Source: Pseudomonadota bacterium (GTDB lineage: Bacteria > Pseudomonadota > Gammaproteobacteria > Burkholderiales > Rhodocyclaceae). From it: a stretch of DNA of 48,740 nucleotides. Shown here one piece after another: positions 37,409-47,196 of the stretch. Positions within the stretch are counted from its first letter, which is position 1, and each line of letters opens with the position of its first letter. A program made the translations under genes and the position numbers. Location: positions 1 through 48,740 of the forward strand of contig JAGTRU010000028.1 of the NCBI GenBank assembly GCA_018261905.1, written 5' to 3'. Below the pieces are notes generated by a model, which saw only the letters and a list, made by a program, of their open reading frames with translations, was not told the DNA's origin and made no database searches.

Positions 37409-38173
37409 ATGGGCGATTTCATTTCATTGTCGCAACAGATCGATCATCCCGCCCAACTGCTGTTGGGCATGGCGGCGGTGGTGGTCGCCTACGCGCTGTT
37501 TACCCTGGTCGGCTTCGGCTCGGCGCTGCTGGCGAGCCCTCCCTTGGCCTTGCTGATGCCGGTGGCGCGGGTGATTCCCCTGCTCGCCCTGCTCGATTTC
37601 GCCGGCTCCTCGCTGCGCGGTTGGCGGGCACGCCAGGAACTGGCCTGGCCGGAACTGCGCAGCCTGCTGCCCGGCATGCTGGCTGGGCAATTGTTCGGCG
37701 TGCTGGTCCTGGCCCGCCTGCCGGCCAACTGGATGGCCCTCGGCCTAGGCTTCTTCGTGGTTGTCCTCGGGCTGCGCGGCCTGTTCGCCGGGCCGGCGAA
37801 AGCTCGCGCGCCGGCCGGGCCTGCGCTGCTCTACGGGCTGTTCGGCGGAGTTCTCGGCGGTCTGTTCGGCAGCGGCGGTTTCGTCTACGCCAGTTATCTC
37901 GAACGCCGGTTGGCGAGCCGTACTGCGTTTCGGGCGACCCAGGCCGTGTTGATCGCATTGTCCACTGGCTGGCGCATCATCCTTTGCTTTTCCATTGGTC
38001 TGATCGATTGGCGGCTGCTCGCGACGACCCTCGCCTTCCTGCCGGCCATGGCCATCGGCGTCTATTTCGGCCATCGCCTGGACTTACGGCTCGGCCGCGA
38101 ACAGCTATTCCGCCTGCTCAACGGCCTGCTGCTGGCGAGCGGCTTGAGCCTGGTGTTGCGTTTTGCCGGCTAG
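37409..38173 (+). CDS. TSUP (TauE/SafE) family membrane transporter
   Basis: The product is 254 aa from the ATG at 37409, shortly after GGAGCAGGCGCC. It is a second, diverged member of the TauE/SafE family. The first half contains VVVAYALFTLVGFGSALLAS and PPLALLMPVARVIPLLALLD. The second contains LLYGLFGGVLGGLFGSGGFV followed by TAFRATQAVLIALSTGWRII. Eight hydrophobic helices are predicted. It differs clearly from the copy at 33804-34577 and is controlled, by position, by the divergent LysR-type gene. The substrate is unknown; organosulfonate- or sulfite-linked export is typical of the family. Confidence 0.87.
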   Translation: MGDFISLSQQIDHPAQLLLGMAAVVVAYALFTLVGFGSALLASPPLALLMPVARVIPLLALLDFAGSSLRGWRARQELAWPELRSLLPGMLAGQLFGVLVLARLPANWMALGLGFFVVVLGLRGLFAGPAKARAPAGPALLYGLFGGVLGGLFGSGGFVYASYLERRLASRTAFRATQAVLIALSTGWRIILCFSIGLIDWRLLATTLAFLPAMAIGVYFGHRLDLRLGREQLFRLLNGLLLASGLSLVLRFAG

Positions 38174-38331
38174 ATCCTTGCCCCGGACGCGGAGGGCGGG
38201 GCAATCGTCCGCCGGTGCCGCCGATGGGCGGCGCGCGCCGCTTGTTTGCTGGCCAGTTGGTCGCCATGTTTTTGCTTAAGGCTGTCCAATTGGTGCTCGG
38301 CTTCAGCCTTTTGCCGGATTGCCCGGCCTTC

Positions 38332-38883
38332 TCAGAAGGCCGACAGGGTCGCGACTACTCGTCCCGGCTCGATGCGGACCGAGCGCAGCAACCAGCGTGC
38401 CGCGATTTCCTGGGCGTTGCCGTTTTCGCGCAGGGTATAGACCGGTTTGCTCCGGAAGTAGGTGGAAATCAGCGCATTCACCGTGCGGCGGGCGGCCGGC
38501 TCCGATTCCTTGGCCAGGGCCTGCGATTCGACCGAGTCGGCGACCGGATTTTCCAGGAAGAAGGCCTTGGCGTTGTCGTCGTAGCGAATGCCGGCGGTGC
38601 CCGTGACATCGACCGGGATGCCGGGGTTGCCGAGGAGGGCGACATGGATGCGGGCGCTAATGCCGACCCGGCCCTCGGGCGTGCCGAGCGTGATATGGGG
38701 CGGTTCGGCCAGCGAAAAGCTCATTAGTCCGCCGTAGTTCTTGGTCAGCGCGCCGGATTTGGCGAGGGCGCTCTGGACCTGGCTTTCTGAGAAGGAAACT
38801 TCGCGGTCAAGCGGTCCGGCCAGGCCGTTTGCGGCGTAGCTAACCAGGGTGGCGAGGAGACAAAGGGCGGTTCGGATTTTCAT
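38332..38883 (-). CDS. DUF1439 (YceB-like) periplasmic protein
   Basis: The product is 183 aa from the ATG at 38883 (MKIRTALCLLATLVSYAANG, signal peptide with cleavage near ANGLAG). The mature sequence has the BPI/LBP-like beta pattern of DUF1439: REVSFSESQVQSALAK, PHITLGTPEGRVGISARIHV, GIPVDVTGTAGIRYDDNAKA, FFLENPVADSVESQAL. E. coli YceB is a lipoprotein; here Cys8 is inside the hydrophobic core and no proper lipobox is seen, so this one is probably a soluble periplasmic protein. Function of the family is unknown, likely lipid binding. The frame stays open for 54 codons after the TGA. Confidence 0.75.
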   Translation of the reverse strand: MKIRTALCLLATLVSYAANGLAGPLDREVSFSESQVQSALAKSGALTKNYGGLMSFSLAEPPHITLGTPEGRVGISARIHVALLGNPGIPVDVTGTAGIRYDDNAKAFFLENPVADSVESQALAKESEPAARRTVNALISTYFRSKPVYTLRENGNAQEIAARWLLRSVRIEPGRVVATLSAF

Positions 38884-39080
38884 CGGGGTTTCTTGCTCAC
38901 ACAAAATGGCAGTCTAGCAGTGCTCGGACATTAATCCAGAACCTTGGCGTCGGGCTCAGGGGGCTGAGAAGATCGGCCAAGTGGTGGCCGCCAGCGACCC
39001 CGCCGCCCACCCGGAAGGCCGGGCGAAGCCAGGCAAGTCGTTGTTTATTTACCGTCTCTCGGCGCGGCAACGGCATTTTC

Positions 39081-39215
39081 CGGGATTAATTCCATTTATC
39101 CCCGTTTTGGTCGGGTAAGTCTGTGGATAAGCTCTGGATTGTTGCGCTAGAGCCTTGTCCGGCAAGGGAAAAGAAGCGTCGCCTAAAAAATGGGCGGGTG
39201 CTGGCTTCGGTAAAA
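39081..39215. repeat. Direct repeat copy A with perfect DnaA-box sequence
   Basis: A hairpin-forming start (CGGGATTAA / TTATCCCCG) is followed by a near-identical block GTTTTGGTCGGGTAAGTC and TGTGGATAAGCTC. Bases 39122-39130 read TGTGGATAA, the exact complement of the DnaA-box consensus TTATCCACA. The same arrangement recurs at 39549. It occupies the otherwise gene-free 38884-39331 interval. Confidence 0.75.
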
Positions 39216-39331
39216 TGGGCGTTCGTTGGGCAATTGCATCTCGATTTGAGATGTCTGCTATCGCAATAATTCAATTTACCTGATTTTGCCGCTTGGCTAA
39301 GCTCCGTTTCTTTACTTGCCGGGAGTCAAAT

Positions 39332-39535
39332 ATGCCCTACGTCAATATCAAGATCACCCGCGAGGGGGCCAGCGCCGAGCAAAAGGCCGAACTGATCAGC
39401 GGCGTGACCGCGTTGTTGCGCGATGTGCTGGGCAAGAATCCGCAGACCACGGTGGTCGTCATCGACGAAGTGGAAACCGACAATTGGGGCATCGGCGGCG
39501 AATCGGTGACGCTGCGGCGGCAACGTGGGCAATGA
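39332..39535 (+). CDS. 4-oxalocrotonate tautomerase-family enzyme
   Basis: The product is 67 aa from the ATG at 39332, with GGGAG 7 bp upstream; a 13-codon extension is rejected because the catalytic proline must be residue 2. The sequence MPYVNIKITREGASAEQKAE places Pro next to Met, which is removed to leave the N-terminal Pro that acts as base. The helix AELISGVTALLRDVL and strand QTTVVVIDEVETDNWGIGGE are typical. The Arg residues at positions 10 and ~27 are candidates for substrate binding. Members tautomerise or dehalogenate unsaturated acids; the substrate here is unknown. The gene sits alone between two direct repeats. Confidence 0.88.
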   Translation: MPYVNIKITREGASAEQKAELISGVTALLRDVLGKNPQTTVVVIDEVETDNWGIGGESVTLRRQRGQ

Positions 39536-39548
39536 TGGCAATGCCGGT

Positions 39549-39680
39549 CGGGGATAAATATTACTTATCCCCGTTTGGGTCGGGTAAGTCTGTGGATAAG
39601 CTCGGGACAAGTGCGCTATCTGCCTGAAGCAGTGCGGAAATTCGTCGTTGCCTATTAAATAGGCAGGGCGGGCGCAGCTA
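39549..39680. repeat. Direct repeat copy B with perfect DnaA-box sequence
   Basis: A perfect 9-bp inverted repeat, CGGGGATAA (39549-39557) and TTATCCCCG (39565-39573), begins 14 bp after the tautomerase stop. The conserved block then follows, with TGTGGATAA at 39591-39599. It ends with a TGCCTATT / ATAGGCA hairpin near 39650-39664. The core from TTATCCCCG to GCTC matches copy A at about 38 of 39 positions. Confidence 0.75.
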
Positions 39681-39708
39681 TCGACTGGCGTTGAAGCCGG
39701 GGCTCGTC

Positions 39709-42700
39709 CTAAGCCTTGTTTTTCAGCCGCCGTTTGCTGCGCTTCCCGCTCAATAACTGAGTTTCGATGACTTCCGCCGGTACCGGCCGGGAGAACAGGT
39801 AGCCCTGCAGGTAATCGCAGTTCAGACCGAGCAGGCGTTGTTGCTGGTCGACGGTTTCGACCCCTTCGGCGACGACTTTCAGGCGCAGGCTGTGGGCCAG
39901 CGCGATGATGCCGGTGACGATGGCGAGCGCGTCTTCGTCGTGGGTGATGTCGCGGATGAAGGACTGGTCGATTTTCAGCGTATTGGCGGGCAGGTGCTTG
40001 AGATAGGAGAGCGAGGAGTAGCCGGTGCCGAAATCGTCGATGGAGAGCTCGATACCCAGGCTGCGCAGGTCGCGCAGCAGGTCGATACAGGCGCCGGCGC
40101 GTTCCATCAGGACGCTTTCGGTAATTTCCAGGACCAGGGCCGAAGCCGGCAGGCCGCTGTCGTGCAGAGCGCTCAGGATGATGGCGCGGAGATCGGGCTG
40201 CTCCAACTGCTTGGCGGAAATATTGACGGCCACGTGGAGGTTCGTCGAGCCGTTGTCCAGCCATGATTTCGCCTGTATGCAGGCGCTCCGCAGGACGCGT
40301 TCGCCGAGCGGCAGGATGAGGCCGGTTTCTTCGGCGACCGGAATGAAATCGGCCGGCGAGATGATGCCGAGATCCGGATGCAGCCAGCGGACCAGGGCTT
40401 CGACGCCGACCATTTCGCCGCTCACGGTGTTGACCACCGGTTGGTAGAAAACGCTGATCTCGTTGCGCTCGAGCGCCCGTCGCAGATCGTTTTCGACTTT
40501 CATGCGCTCGGAGAGCACCGATTCCATGGCCGATTCGTAATAGCAGAAACCGCTGCCGTTGCGTTTGGCGCGGTACATCGCGGTATCGGCGTGGCGCAGC
40601 AGGTTGCTGACATCGACGCCGTCGGCCGGATAGAGCGAAATGCCGATACTGGCGGTGATGACGATTTCCTGGCCGCACAGGGTGAGGGGCGCCGACACCG
40701 TGCGGCAGATGTTCTGGGCGACGCTGGCGGCAACGCCGGCATTCGGCAGGTCGTCGAGCAAGAGCGTGAACTCGTCGCCACCCAGGCGGGCGACGCAATC
40801 GTCGGTGCGCACGCAACCCTTGAGGCGATGGGCCATGGTGGCCAGCAACTGGTCGCCGGCTTCGTGGCCGAGGGTGTCGTTGATGAACTTGAAGCGGTCG
40901 AGGTCGAGGAAGAGCAGGGCGAAGATGCCGTTGCGAGCGGCGCTCCGCTCGATGGCGCGGTTCAGGTGATCGACCAGCAGCAGGCGGTTGGGCAGGCCGG
41001 TCAGGGGATCGTTATAGGCCAGTTGGCGGACATGGCGTTCGGCCCGGGTGGCATCGATGACACGCCGTACCCGCTGGTTGACCACCGACAGGTGGATCGG
41101 CTTGGGAATGAAGTCGCTGGCTCCGGCTTCGAAGGCGCGCTCGATCGACTGGCGGTCATCGAGGGCGGTGATCATGAGGATCGGAATGTCCTTCCAGCGT
41201 GGCTCGGACTTCAAGGCGGCGCAGGCGGCGAAGCCGTCCATTACCGGCATCAGGGCGTCCATCAGGATGGCATCGGCCAGGTTGTTTTCCAGCCAGCCCA
41301 GGGCCTCGCTGCCATCGCCCGCTTCCTCGACCCGGAAACCGCTGCGGTAGAGGGCGTAGCGCAGCGCCGAGCGGGTGCTGCGGTCGTCGTCGACGACCAG
41401 CACGAGCGGCGCGTCGTCGCGCAAGGGCGGCGGGAAGTGGGTTGGCGTGCCATGCAGTTGGCCGAGCAGGGCCGGTTCGACGATGGCGAATTCGGTCCGC
41501 AGCTGCCGCAGCAACTCGCTGTTGCCGCTTTCGATACCGGCCTCGGCCCGGCTTTCGATGTTGCGGGCGAGATCGGCGACAGCGGTGGCGCCCAGATTGC
41601 TGGCGGCGCCCTTGATGACATGGGCGAGCTGACGCAGGGTGTCGGCGTGCTGGCCGACAATGGCACTTTCCATTTCGACCAGATAGCGCGGCATGTCCTC
41701 GAGAAATGGCCGGATGGCTTCGCCGAGCGAGTCGCCGAGGATTTCCCGCAGGCGTTCCATGACGCCGATGTCGAGCGATGGCGGCGCCGTTTCGTCGCTC
41801 GCCGCCTGATCCGGCGGCGGCAAGGCGGCGGCCTGCCAGTGCAGCCACTGCTGCAGGCGGGCGGCCAGCGCATCGACGGTGAGCGGCTTGGCCAGGTGGT
41901 CATCCATGCCGGCCATCTTGCAGCGCTCGATGTCGATCGGCAGAACGTTGGCGGTCATGGCGATGATCGGCGTCCGCCGGCCGCTGCCTTCTTCCAGGCT
42001 GCGGATGGTGGCGGTGGCCTGAAAACCGTCCATTTCCGGCATCGCACAGTCCATCAGGATCAGGTCCCAGTGGCCGTCCTGCCAGTGGGCGACGGCTTCC
42101 AGGCCGTTTCTGGCGATGCCGCTGGTGCAGCCGAGCAGGCGCAGCATGCCGGCGGCGACGATCTGGTTGGTGGCATTGTCTTCGGCGATCAGGATGTTGC
42201 CGCTGCGCGTCGCGCGCGGTTGATTTTCGGCCGCCGCCGGCGGGGCCTGGTTGGCCATGCTGCACGGGGTGGTGAACCAGAAATGGCTGCCCTGGCCCGG
42301 CCTGCTGCTGACGCCGATTTCGCCGCCGAGCAGATGGACGATCTGTTTGCAAATGGCCAGGCCCAGCCCGCTGCCACCATAGCGCCGGGTCGTCGAAGTA
42401 TCGGCCTGGGAGAAGGAGTCGAAGATGCTGGGCAGGAACTCCTCGGCAATGCCGATGCCGGTGTCGCGTACGGAAAAATGCAATTGTTGCGGGTCGCCGC
42501 GGCGTTCGACCTGCAGCGTCACCGAGCCGTGCTCGGTGAATTTCAGCGCATTGCCGAGCAGGTTGATCAGGATCTGGCGGATGCGCGCCGGGTCGCCGGA
42601 CAGTTGGGCCGGGACTTCCGGGGCGATCTGGGCGCTCAGGCTTAAGTCCTTGCTCCGCGCCTGATGGCGGAACATGTCGATGACGCCATCGATCAACGGC

Positions 42701-43746
42701 CGGATGGCGAAATTGCAATGATCGATTTCCAGGCGGCTGGCTTCCAGCCGGGAGAAGTCGAGAATGTTGTTGATCAGTTCCAGCAGGTATTGCGAGGAAT
42801 CCCAGGCCAGGCCCAACAGCTCCTTCTGCTCCGCGTCGAGGCGGCCCAATTTCAGCATGTCCAGGGTGCCGATCACGCCATTCAGCGGGGTGCGGATTTC
42901 GTGGCTGACGGTCGCCGCAAAGTCGGCCTTCAGCTTGGCGAAGCGCAGCGCACTGTCGCGGGCGGTACGCAATTCCTGCTCGCGTTGCTCGAGCGCCTCC
43001 ATCATGCTGTTGAAGGCATGCGCCATGTCGGCCAGGTCGCGCGGGCCGGAAAGATTGGCGCGCAGGCCGACTTCGCCTTTCTCGGCGCGCGCCATGGTGT
43101 CGGAAAGGTCGGACAGCGGCCGCGTCAGGCGGCGGGCCAGGAGGCGCAGGCCGAGGATGAAGAACAGCGTAAAGGCGATGCCGGCAGCAAAGTTGACGAT
43201 GAAAACTTCGCGGACCAGCGCCTTCAGCGTCGCCTTGCTCTGCTCTATGACGACGAAGCCGAGCAGGATGTCCTGGCGGTCCGTCGTCTCGAACTGCGAC
43301 TCGGGGCCGGAATCCGACCACACCGGGGCGACGAAACGCCAGCTAGCGGCATTCTCGAAGTCGAGGTAGGGGTCGTGGTCATGGCGGAGCGGGGCGCGGC
43401 TGGTGTCGTCGCTCCGCTTCTCGCCTTTTTTCACCAAGACCCGGCCATCGGCATAACGGATTTCGATGCCAGTGATGTCGGGAAATGCCGAAGCGGCGGC
43501 GAGCGCCTCCGAGACATTTTCGGGCGAGCCGAAAGCCAGGGCGAGCCGGCTCTGGGCGGCCAGATTGCGGGTGATGCGCAAACCGTCGTCGAGCTTGCTG
43601 GCGTAGAGCTGGCGGCTTCCCTGCCAGGACGTGAGGAGGGCCGAAAGGAGCGACATGGCCATGACGCCAACGGCGAACATGATGGCCAGTTGACGGCGGA
43701 ATGTGGTTTTCTTGAACCGCTGGAGCAGGCCCGACCACCGCGCCAT
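39709..43746 (-). CDS. Hybrid histidine kinase with REC-HPt-REC and GGDEF-EAL output domains
   Basis: The product is 1345 aa. Order: TM helix ~20-40; periplasmic sensor ~45-180; TM ~183-203; HAMP ~205-255; HisKA with His282 in [10 protein letters not shown]; HATPase ~375-495 ([19 protein letters not shown]); receiver 1 with Asp566 in [14 protein letters not shown]; HPt with His709 in [12 protein letters not shown]; receiver 2 with Asp830 in [13 protein letters not shown]; diguanylate cyclase with intact GGDEF at 989-993 and an I-site RTDD five residues before it; EAL with E1116 and [13 protein letters not shown]. Both c-di-GMP synthesis and hydrolysis motifs look intact. It should carry a phosphorelay from a periplasmic signal to c-di-GMP turnover. 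It lies 6 bp after the periplasmic binding protein gene and is last in the three-gene operon. Confidence 0.93.
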   Translation of the reverse strand: MARWSGLLQRFKKTTFRRQLAIMFAVGVMAMSLLSALLTSWQGSRQLYASKLDDGLRITRNLAAQSRLALAFGSPENVSEALAAASAFPDITGIEIRYADGRVLVKKGEKRSDDTSRAPLRHDHDPYLDFENAASWRFVAPVWSDSGPESQFETTDRQDILLGFVVIEQSKATLKALVREVFIVNFAAGIAFTLFFILGLRLLARRLTRPLSDLSDTMARAEKGEVGLRANLSGPRDLADMAHAFNSMMEALEQREQELRTARDSALRFAKLKADFAATVSHEIRTPLNGVIGTLDMLKLGRLDAEQKELLGLAWDSSQYLLELINNILDFSRLEASRLEIDHCNFAIRPLIDGVIDMFRHQARSKDLSLSAQIAPEVPAQLSGDPARIRQILINLLGNALKFTEHGSVTLQVERRGDPQQLHFSVRDTGIGIAEEFLPSIFDSFSQADTSTTRRYGGSGLGLAICKQIVHLLGGEIGVSSRPGQGSHFWFTTPCSMANQAPPAAAENQPRATRSGNILIAEDNATNQIVAAGMLRLLGCTSGIARNGLEAVAHWQDGHWDLILMDCAMPEMDGFQATATIRSLEEGSGRRTPIIAMTANVLPIDIERCKMAGMDDHLAKPLTVDALAARLQQWLHWQAAALPPPDQAASDETAPPSLDIGVMERLREILGDSLGEAIRPFLEDMPRYLVEMESAIVGQHADTLRQLAHVIKGAASNLGATAVADLARNIESRAEAGIESGNSELLRQLRTEFAIVEPALLGQLHGTPTHFPPPLRDDAPLVLVVDDDRSTRSALRYALYRSGFRVEEAGDGSEALGWLENNLADAILMDALMPVMDGFAACAALKSEPRWKDIPILMITALDDRQSIERAFEAGASDFIPKPIHLSVVNQRVRRVIDATRAERHVRQLAYNDPLTGLPNRLLLVDHLNRAIERSAARNGIFALLFLDLDRFKFINDTLGHEAGDQLLATMAHRLKGCVRTDDCVARLGGDEFTLLLDDLPNAGVAASVAQNICRTVSAPLTLCGQEIVITASIGISLYPADGVDVSNLLRHADTAMYRAKRNGSGFCYYESAMESVLSERMKVENDLRRALERNEISVFYQPVVNTVSGEMVGVEALVRWLHPDLGIISPADFIPVAEETGLILPLGERVLRSACIQAKSWLDNGSTNLHVAVNISAKQLEQPDLRAIILSALHDSGLPASALVLEITESVLMERAGACIDLLRDLRSLGIELSIDDFGTGYSSLSYLKHLPANTLKIDQSFIRDITHDEDALAIVTGIIALAHSLRLKVVAEGVETVDQQQRLLGLNCDYLQGYLFSRPVPAEVIETQLLSGKRSKRRLKNKA

Positions 43747-43752
43747 ATGCGC

Positions 43753-44901
43753 TTATTGCTCCGGAAACAGCAGGTCGAAGCCCTTCTGCTGGGCGATCGA
43801 TGGGGCCAGGCCGAGGTGGCTGGCGGTGCGTGTGTTGAAGGCGGTCAATACGTCGCGCAGGGGCAGGACGCCGCGCGCTACCGGGTTGCCGCTGGCCAGG
43901 CCGACGGCGGAAGCGGCCAGGGCGCGGCCAAGTTCCATGTTGTTGGGGTAGAGGGCAAAGAGGGCGCCGCGTTTGACATGGGAGACGTTGCTGGAAAATA
44001 CTGGGATTCCTTTGCCCCACGATTCCTGCAGGACCAGCGGCAGGACCAGCGATTCGTCCACGGTGGCGCTGTCCTGGGGCAGCCACAGGGCGTCGCGGCG
44101 GGCGTCGGCGCTGAGGAAAATGCTCTGGTAGATGCCGAGCGCGCTTTTCAGGTCGCCGGCTTCCTGGGCGACCAGTTCGATGCTGTGGTTGCGCGCCGCT
44201 TCCTTGGCCAGTTTGATCAGCCAGCCATTCTGGCGCGGTTCGAAGACGACGAAAACGCGTTGTATCTTCGGCGCCAGCGTTTTCAGGCGGGCAAAGAGAA
44301 GCGCCGGGTCGGGGGCCAGGCTGAGTATGGCGCCGCCGCGCAGGTCGTTTTCCGGGGCCGAGATGACGCCACCGGCAATAATGCCGATTTCCCGGTCGAG
44401 CGCGCTGGCCGCCTTCAGGCCGTTACGGCCGAGGGCGATGACGATGCGGATATCCTGGCGCTTCAGTTCTTCGGAGATGGTCTGCACATTGAAATTGCTA
44501 CCCACGGCGTAGCTGGTGACCTTGGCCTGGGCGTTTTCCTCGATGCCTTCGATGATTTTCGAGAACACGCTGCGGTAGGGTTCGCCGATATCCGGGTAGA
44601 GCACGGCAATCGGGCCGATGCTGCCGCCGGCCGCGGCCAGTCGGATGCCCCCGCCGCCACGCAGGCTGGCCGCCAGCAGGAGTTGGCTGAAGCGGGGATC
44701 TTCCAGGTCTTTCAGGGTCAGCCGGATGACTTCGAGGTTGGGGGTTTCTTCGATGCCGCCCAACAGCCCGGCAAAAACGCTCGGGCTCGAATCGTCGGCT
44801 TCGGCGTAAATGACCGCGATGCGGGTGGTTTCCGCCCGACTCTGGAAACTTACGGCAGCCAGGGCGCAGGCCAGCAGGAAACGGAAGAGGCGCGAGATCA
44901 T
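43753..44901 (-). CDS. ABC-type periplasmic substrate-binding protein (PF04392-like)
   Basis: The product is 382 aa from the ATG at 44901. A signal peptide FLLACALAAVSFQSRA precedes an ABC_sub_bind-type fold: TTRIAVIYAEADDSSPSVFA, GPIAVLYPDIGEPYRSVFSK, EELKRQDIRIVIALGRNGLK, QRVFVVFEPRQNG, VFSSNVSHVKRGALFALYPN and MELGRALAASAVGLASGNPV. No permease or ATPase is next to it; it is flanked by a TonB receptor (7 bp upstream) and the hybrid kinase (6 bp downstream). It therefore probably acts as a ligand-presenting sensor subunit for the kinase and not as a transporter component. The ligand is unknown. Confidence 0.85.
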   Translation of the reverse strand: MISRLFRFLLACALAAVSFQSRAETTRIAVIYAEADDSSPSVFAGLLGGIEETPNLEVIRLTLKDLEDPRFSQLLLAASLRGGGGIRLAAAGGSIGPIAVLYPDIGEPYRSVFSKIIEGIEENAQAKVTSYAVGSNFNVQTISEELKRQDIRIVIALGRNGLKAASALDREIGIIAGGVISAPENDLRGGAILSLAPDPALLFARLKTLAPKIQRVFVVFEPRQNGWLIKLAKEAARNHSIELVAQEAGDLKSALGIYQSIFLSADARRDALWLPQDSATVDESLVLPLVLQESWGKGIPVFSSNVSHVKRGALFALYPNNMELGRALAASAVGLASGNPVARGVLPLRDVLTAFNTRTASHLGLAPSIAQQKGFDLLFPEQ

Positions 44902-44908
44902 GGGCGGA

Positions 44909-46939
44909 TTATAGGCTGTAACGGGCTTGCAGCCAGAAGGTTCGGCCCGGCATCGGGAAGTCGTTGGCGATCACTCCGGTGGTCGTCGGTTTGGTCGGTT
45001 CGCGGATGTCGGCATCGAACAGGTTGTAGACCGCAGCCGAGAAATCCCAGCCCTGTTTGCTTCGTTCGCTGCGCAGGGTCAGGTTGAACGAAGTGTAGTC
45101 GGGAATCGGCGGACGGTTGTCGCCGAAGGCGCGTTGGCGGTCGGCCACATGGTTGAGCTGGCCGCTGAGCTGCCAGCCGGCGGAGAGCCGCCAGTCGGCG
45201 CGCGTATAGAGATGGTGGTGCGGGGCGTAGCCGGCATCCTGGCCGGTGCTTTGGTCGATGTTCTTCTGGTAGGCGTAGTTGCCGGACAGGCGCAGGCTGC
45301 TGCTGGCATGCCAGGTGACTTCAAGTTCGCCGCCACTGCCTTTCTGGCGGCCGGTGTTCAGGTAAGTGGTATTGGCCTGGCTGATGATGTTGGTGATTTC
45401 ATGCTGGAACAGACTAAGGCTGGTTTGCAGATTGTGCCTGGCCTGCCAGCTCACGACGCCCTCCAGGGTGGTGATCTTTTCCGGTGTCAGCGCTGAATTG
45501 CCGAGTGCCACCGGGTTGCCGGCGGCGTATTGCTCGATGAAGGAAGGGGCGCGGAAGGCGGTGCCGTACATCAGCTTGGCGGTCAGGTCGTGGCGGGCTT
45601 CCCAGACCAGCGCCAGGCGCGGGTTGGTGGTGCTGCCGAAATCCGAATAACTGTCGTAACGGGCGCCGCCGGTCAGCGTCCAGTCCTGGGCCAGGCTCCA
45701 CTCGTCCTGCAGGTAGAGATAGTCGACCCGGCGTTTGTGGGGGGCGAGGAAGAGGTCGGCGCCGCTGGCGATATACATCGGTAGCGGCGTCAGCGCGGGA
45801 ATTTGTGTGAAGTTCTTGGTCTCCGCAGTGCGGTAAATTTCCATTTCGTCGTGGCCCACACCAAAACGTAGCTGGTGGTCGGCAAAGCCCGAGTAAACGC
45901 TGCTCGCCGAAAACCGGAACTGGCGTTCCCATTTGTCCGGATCGCCGATCATGCCGTTGGGAAAGGCGGGGATGACGCCGCCGGGATTGATCACCAGCGG
46001 CGTGGTGACTTCGTTGGCCAGTTGCATGTAGGCGGCCTGCAGGCTCAGGCTGAGGTCGCGGCCGAAGTTGGCGTCGTTCCAGCTAAGGTCGCTGCTCAGC
46101 CGCTCGCTGCGCACCTGTCCGCCGGGGTCGAGGGCGCCGGCGATACCGGCGCCGGTACCGAGTTTGTCGCGCAGGATATAGCCGGCCCGCCAGCGGAATT
46201 TTCCATAGCCGATATCGAGTTGGCCATCGACGTCGTCGTGGCCGATACTGATGTTGCCGCTCCGCCCGACGGCGTCGGGGCTGACCTGGCGTTGCTGGCC
46301 ATTGGTGCTGCCGATTTTCAGGTAACTGGCGATGTCGAATTCGCCGACCCGGCTGCCGTGCTGGAACCAGCTATCCCAGCTATTGAAGGAGCCGGCCCGG
46401 ACGCCGATCGAGGTGCCGTCCAGGTCGCTGGCTGTCTTGGTGATAATGTTGATGGTGCCGGCGAAGGCGTCGGCCCCATAAACCGCCGAGCCGGGACCGC
46501 GGATGACTTCGAGGCGGGCGATGTTGTCGACCGGCAATTCGACTGCAGTTTCGTCCGGGTTGCCAAGATAAACACTGGTGCGCGGGATACCGTTGACCAT
46601 CATCAAGACATGCGGCGAAGAACTGGTCAGGACGCCGCGCATGCCGTAGGTCGGGGCATAGTTGCTTTGCAGGAAATTGCGCGAGACGTGCAGGCCGGGG
46701 ACGGCTTCGAGGGCTTCGCTGAGGGTCCGGGCGCCCATGCTGGCGATGTCCTCGGCGGAAATCACTGTGGCCGCCGAAGGTGCCTTGCTGAGCAATTGTT
46801 TGGTGCCGGTGGCGATGGAAACAAAATTCTTGTCGCCATAGGCCTGGGCCAGATCCTCTTCCTCCAATATGGGCTGGGCCGCTACCAGGCCAGTCCACAC
46901 CGAGATAAGGTGTGCCACAAGGAGTTGCTTGCGGTACAT
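44909..46939 (-). CDS. TonB-dependent outer-membrane receptor, first gene of sensory operon
   Basis: The product is 676 aa from the ATG at 46939, preceded by AGGGGAAATTC. Signal peptide LISVWTGLVAAQP; then an acidic segment (EEEDLAQAYGDKNFV); then the plug (SAATVISAEDIASMGARTLS, LMMVNGIPRTSVYLGNPDE, ARLEVIRGPGSAVYGADAFA, GTINIITKTASDLDG). The barrel follows with family motifs such as LMYGTAFRAPSFIEQYAAGN and the terminal strand TFWLQARYSL. It resembles the cobalamin/iron type receptors. It is the first of three tightly packed genes: the binding protein 7 bp later and the hybrid kinase after that. No Fur-like site was recognised in the 257-bp gap shared with acnB, so iron regulation is not supported here. 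Confidence 0.88.
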   Translation of the reverse strand: MYRKQLLVAHLISVWTGLVAAQPILEEEDLAQAYGDKNFVSIATGTKQLLSKAPSAATVISAEDIASMGARTLSEALEAVPGLHVSRNFLQSNYAPTYGMRGVLTSSSPHVLMMVNGIPRTSVYLGNPDETAVELPVDNIARLEVIRGPGSAVYGADAFAGTINIITKTASDLDGTSIGVRAGSFNSWDSWFQHGSRVGEFDIASYLKIGSTNGQQRQVSPDAVGRSGNISIGHDDVDGQLDIGYGKFRWRAGYILRDKLGTGAGIAGALDPGGQVRSERLSSDLSWNDANFGRDLSLSLQAAYMQLANEVTTPLVINPGGVIPAFPNGMIGDPDKWERQFRFSASSVYSGFADHQLRFGVGHDEMEIYRTAETKNFTQIPALTPLPMYIASGADLFLAPHKRRVDYLYLQDEWSLAQDWTLTGGARYDSYSDFGSTTNPRLALVWEARHDLTAKLMYGTAFRAPSFIEQYAAGNPVALGNSALTPEKITTLEGVVSWQARHNLQTSLSLFQHEITNIISQANTTYLNTGRQKGSGGELEVTWHASSSLRLSGNYAYQKNIDQSTGQDAGYAPHHHLYTRADWRLSAGWQLSGQLNHVADRQRAFGDNRPPIPDYTSFNLTLRSERSKQGWDFSAAVYNLFDADIREPTKPTTTGVIANDFPMPGRTFWLQARYSL

Positions 46940-47076
46940 GAATTTCCCCTGATGTGTTTATTACATGCATTGATTTTTTGACGAAGACTAGGCCAAAAGT
47001 CCGTGGCAGGCAATGGCCGGGAGTTGCTGGCCGGCATTTCGGGTTTGGGGTATGGCAAAAGCGGTGCTATAACATC

Positions 47077-47082
47077 TATAAT
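47077..47082 (+). promoter_or_regulatory. Candidate -10 element for acnB
   Basis: TATAAT at 47077-47082 lies in an AT-rich island about 115 bp before the acnB GTG. A matching -35 is weak (TGGCAA at 47053, 18-bp spacer). The rest of the 46940-47196 interval, which also contains the upstream region of the TonB receptor, shows nothing else I can identify. Confidence 0.35.
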
Positions 47083-47196
47083 ATATAAGACTTGCGATGC
47101 AGCCCTGAGGGCGCATGTTCCGAACCAATCGGCTGCCGCCATTGTCGTAAAATATCCGTTTCCCAATAGAGCAACCCTTTACGAAAGGAAGTCGCC

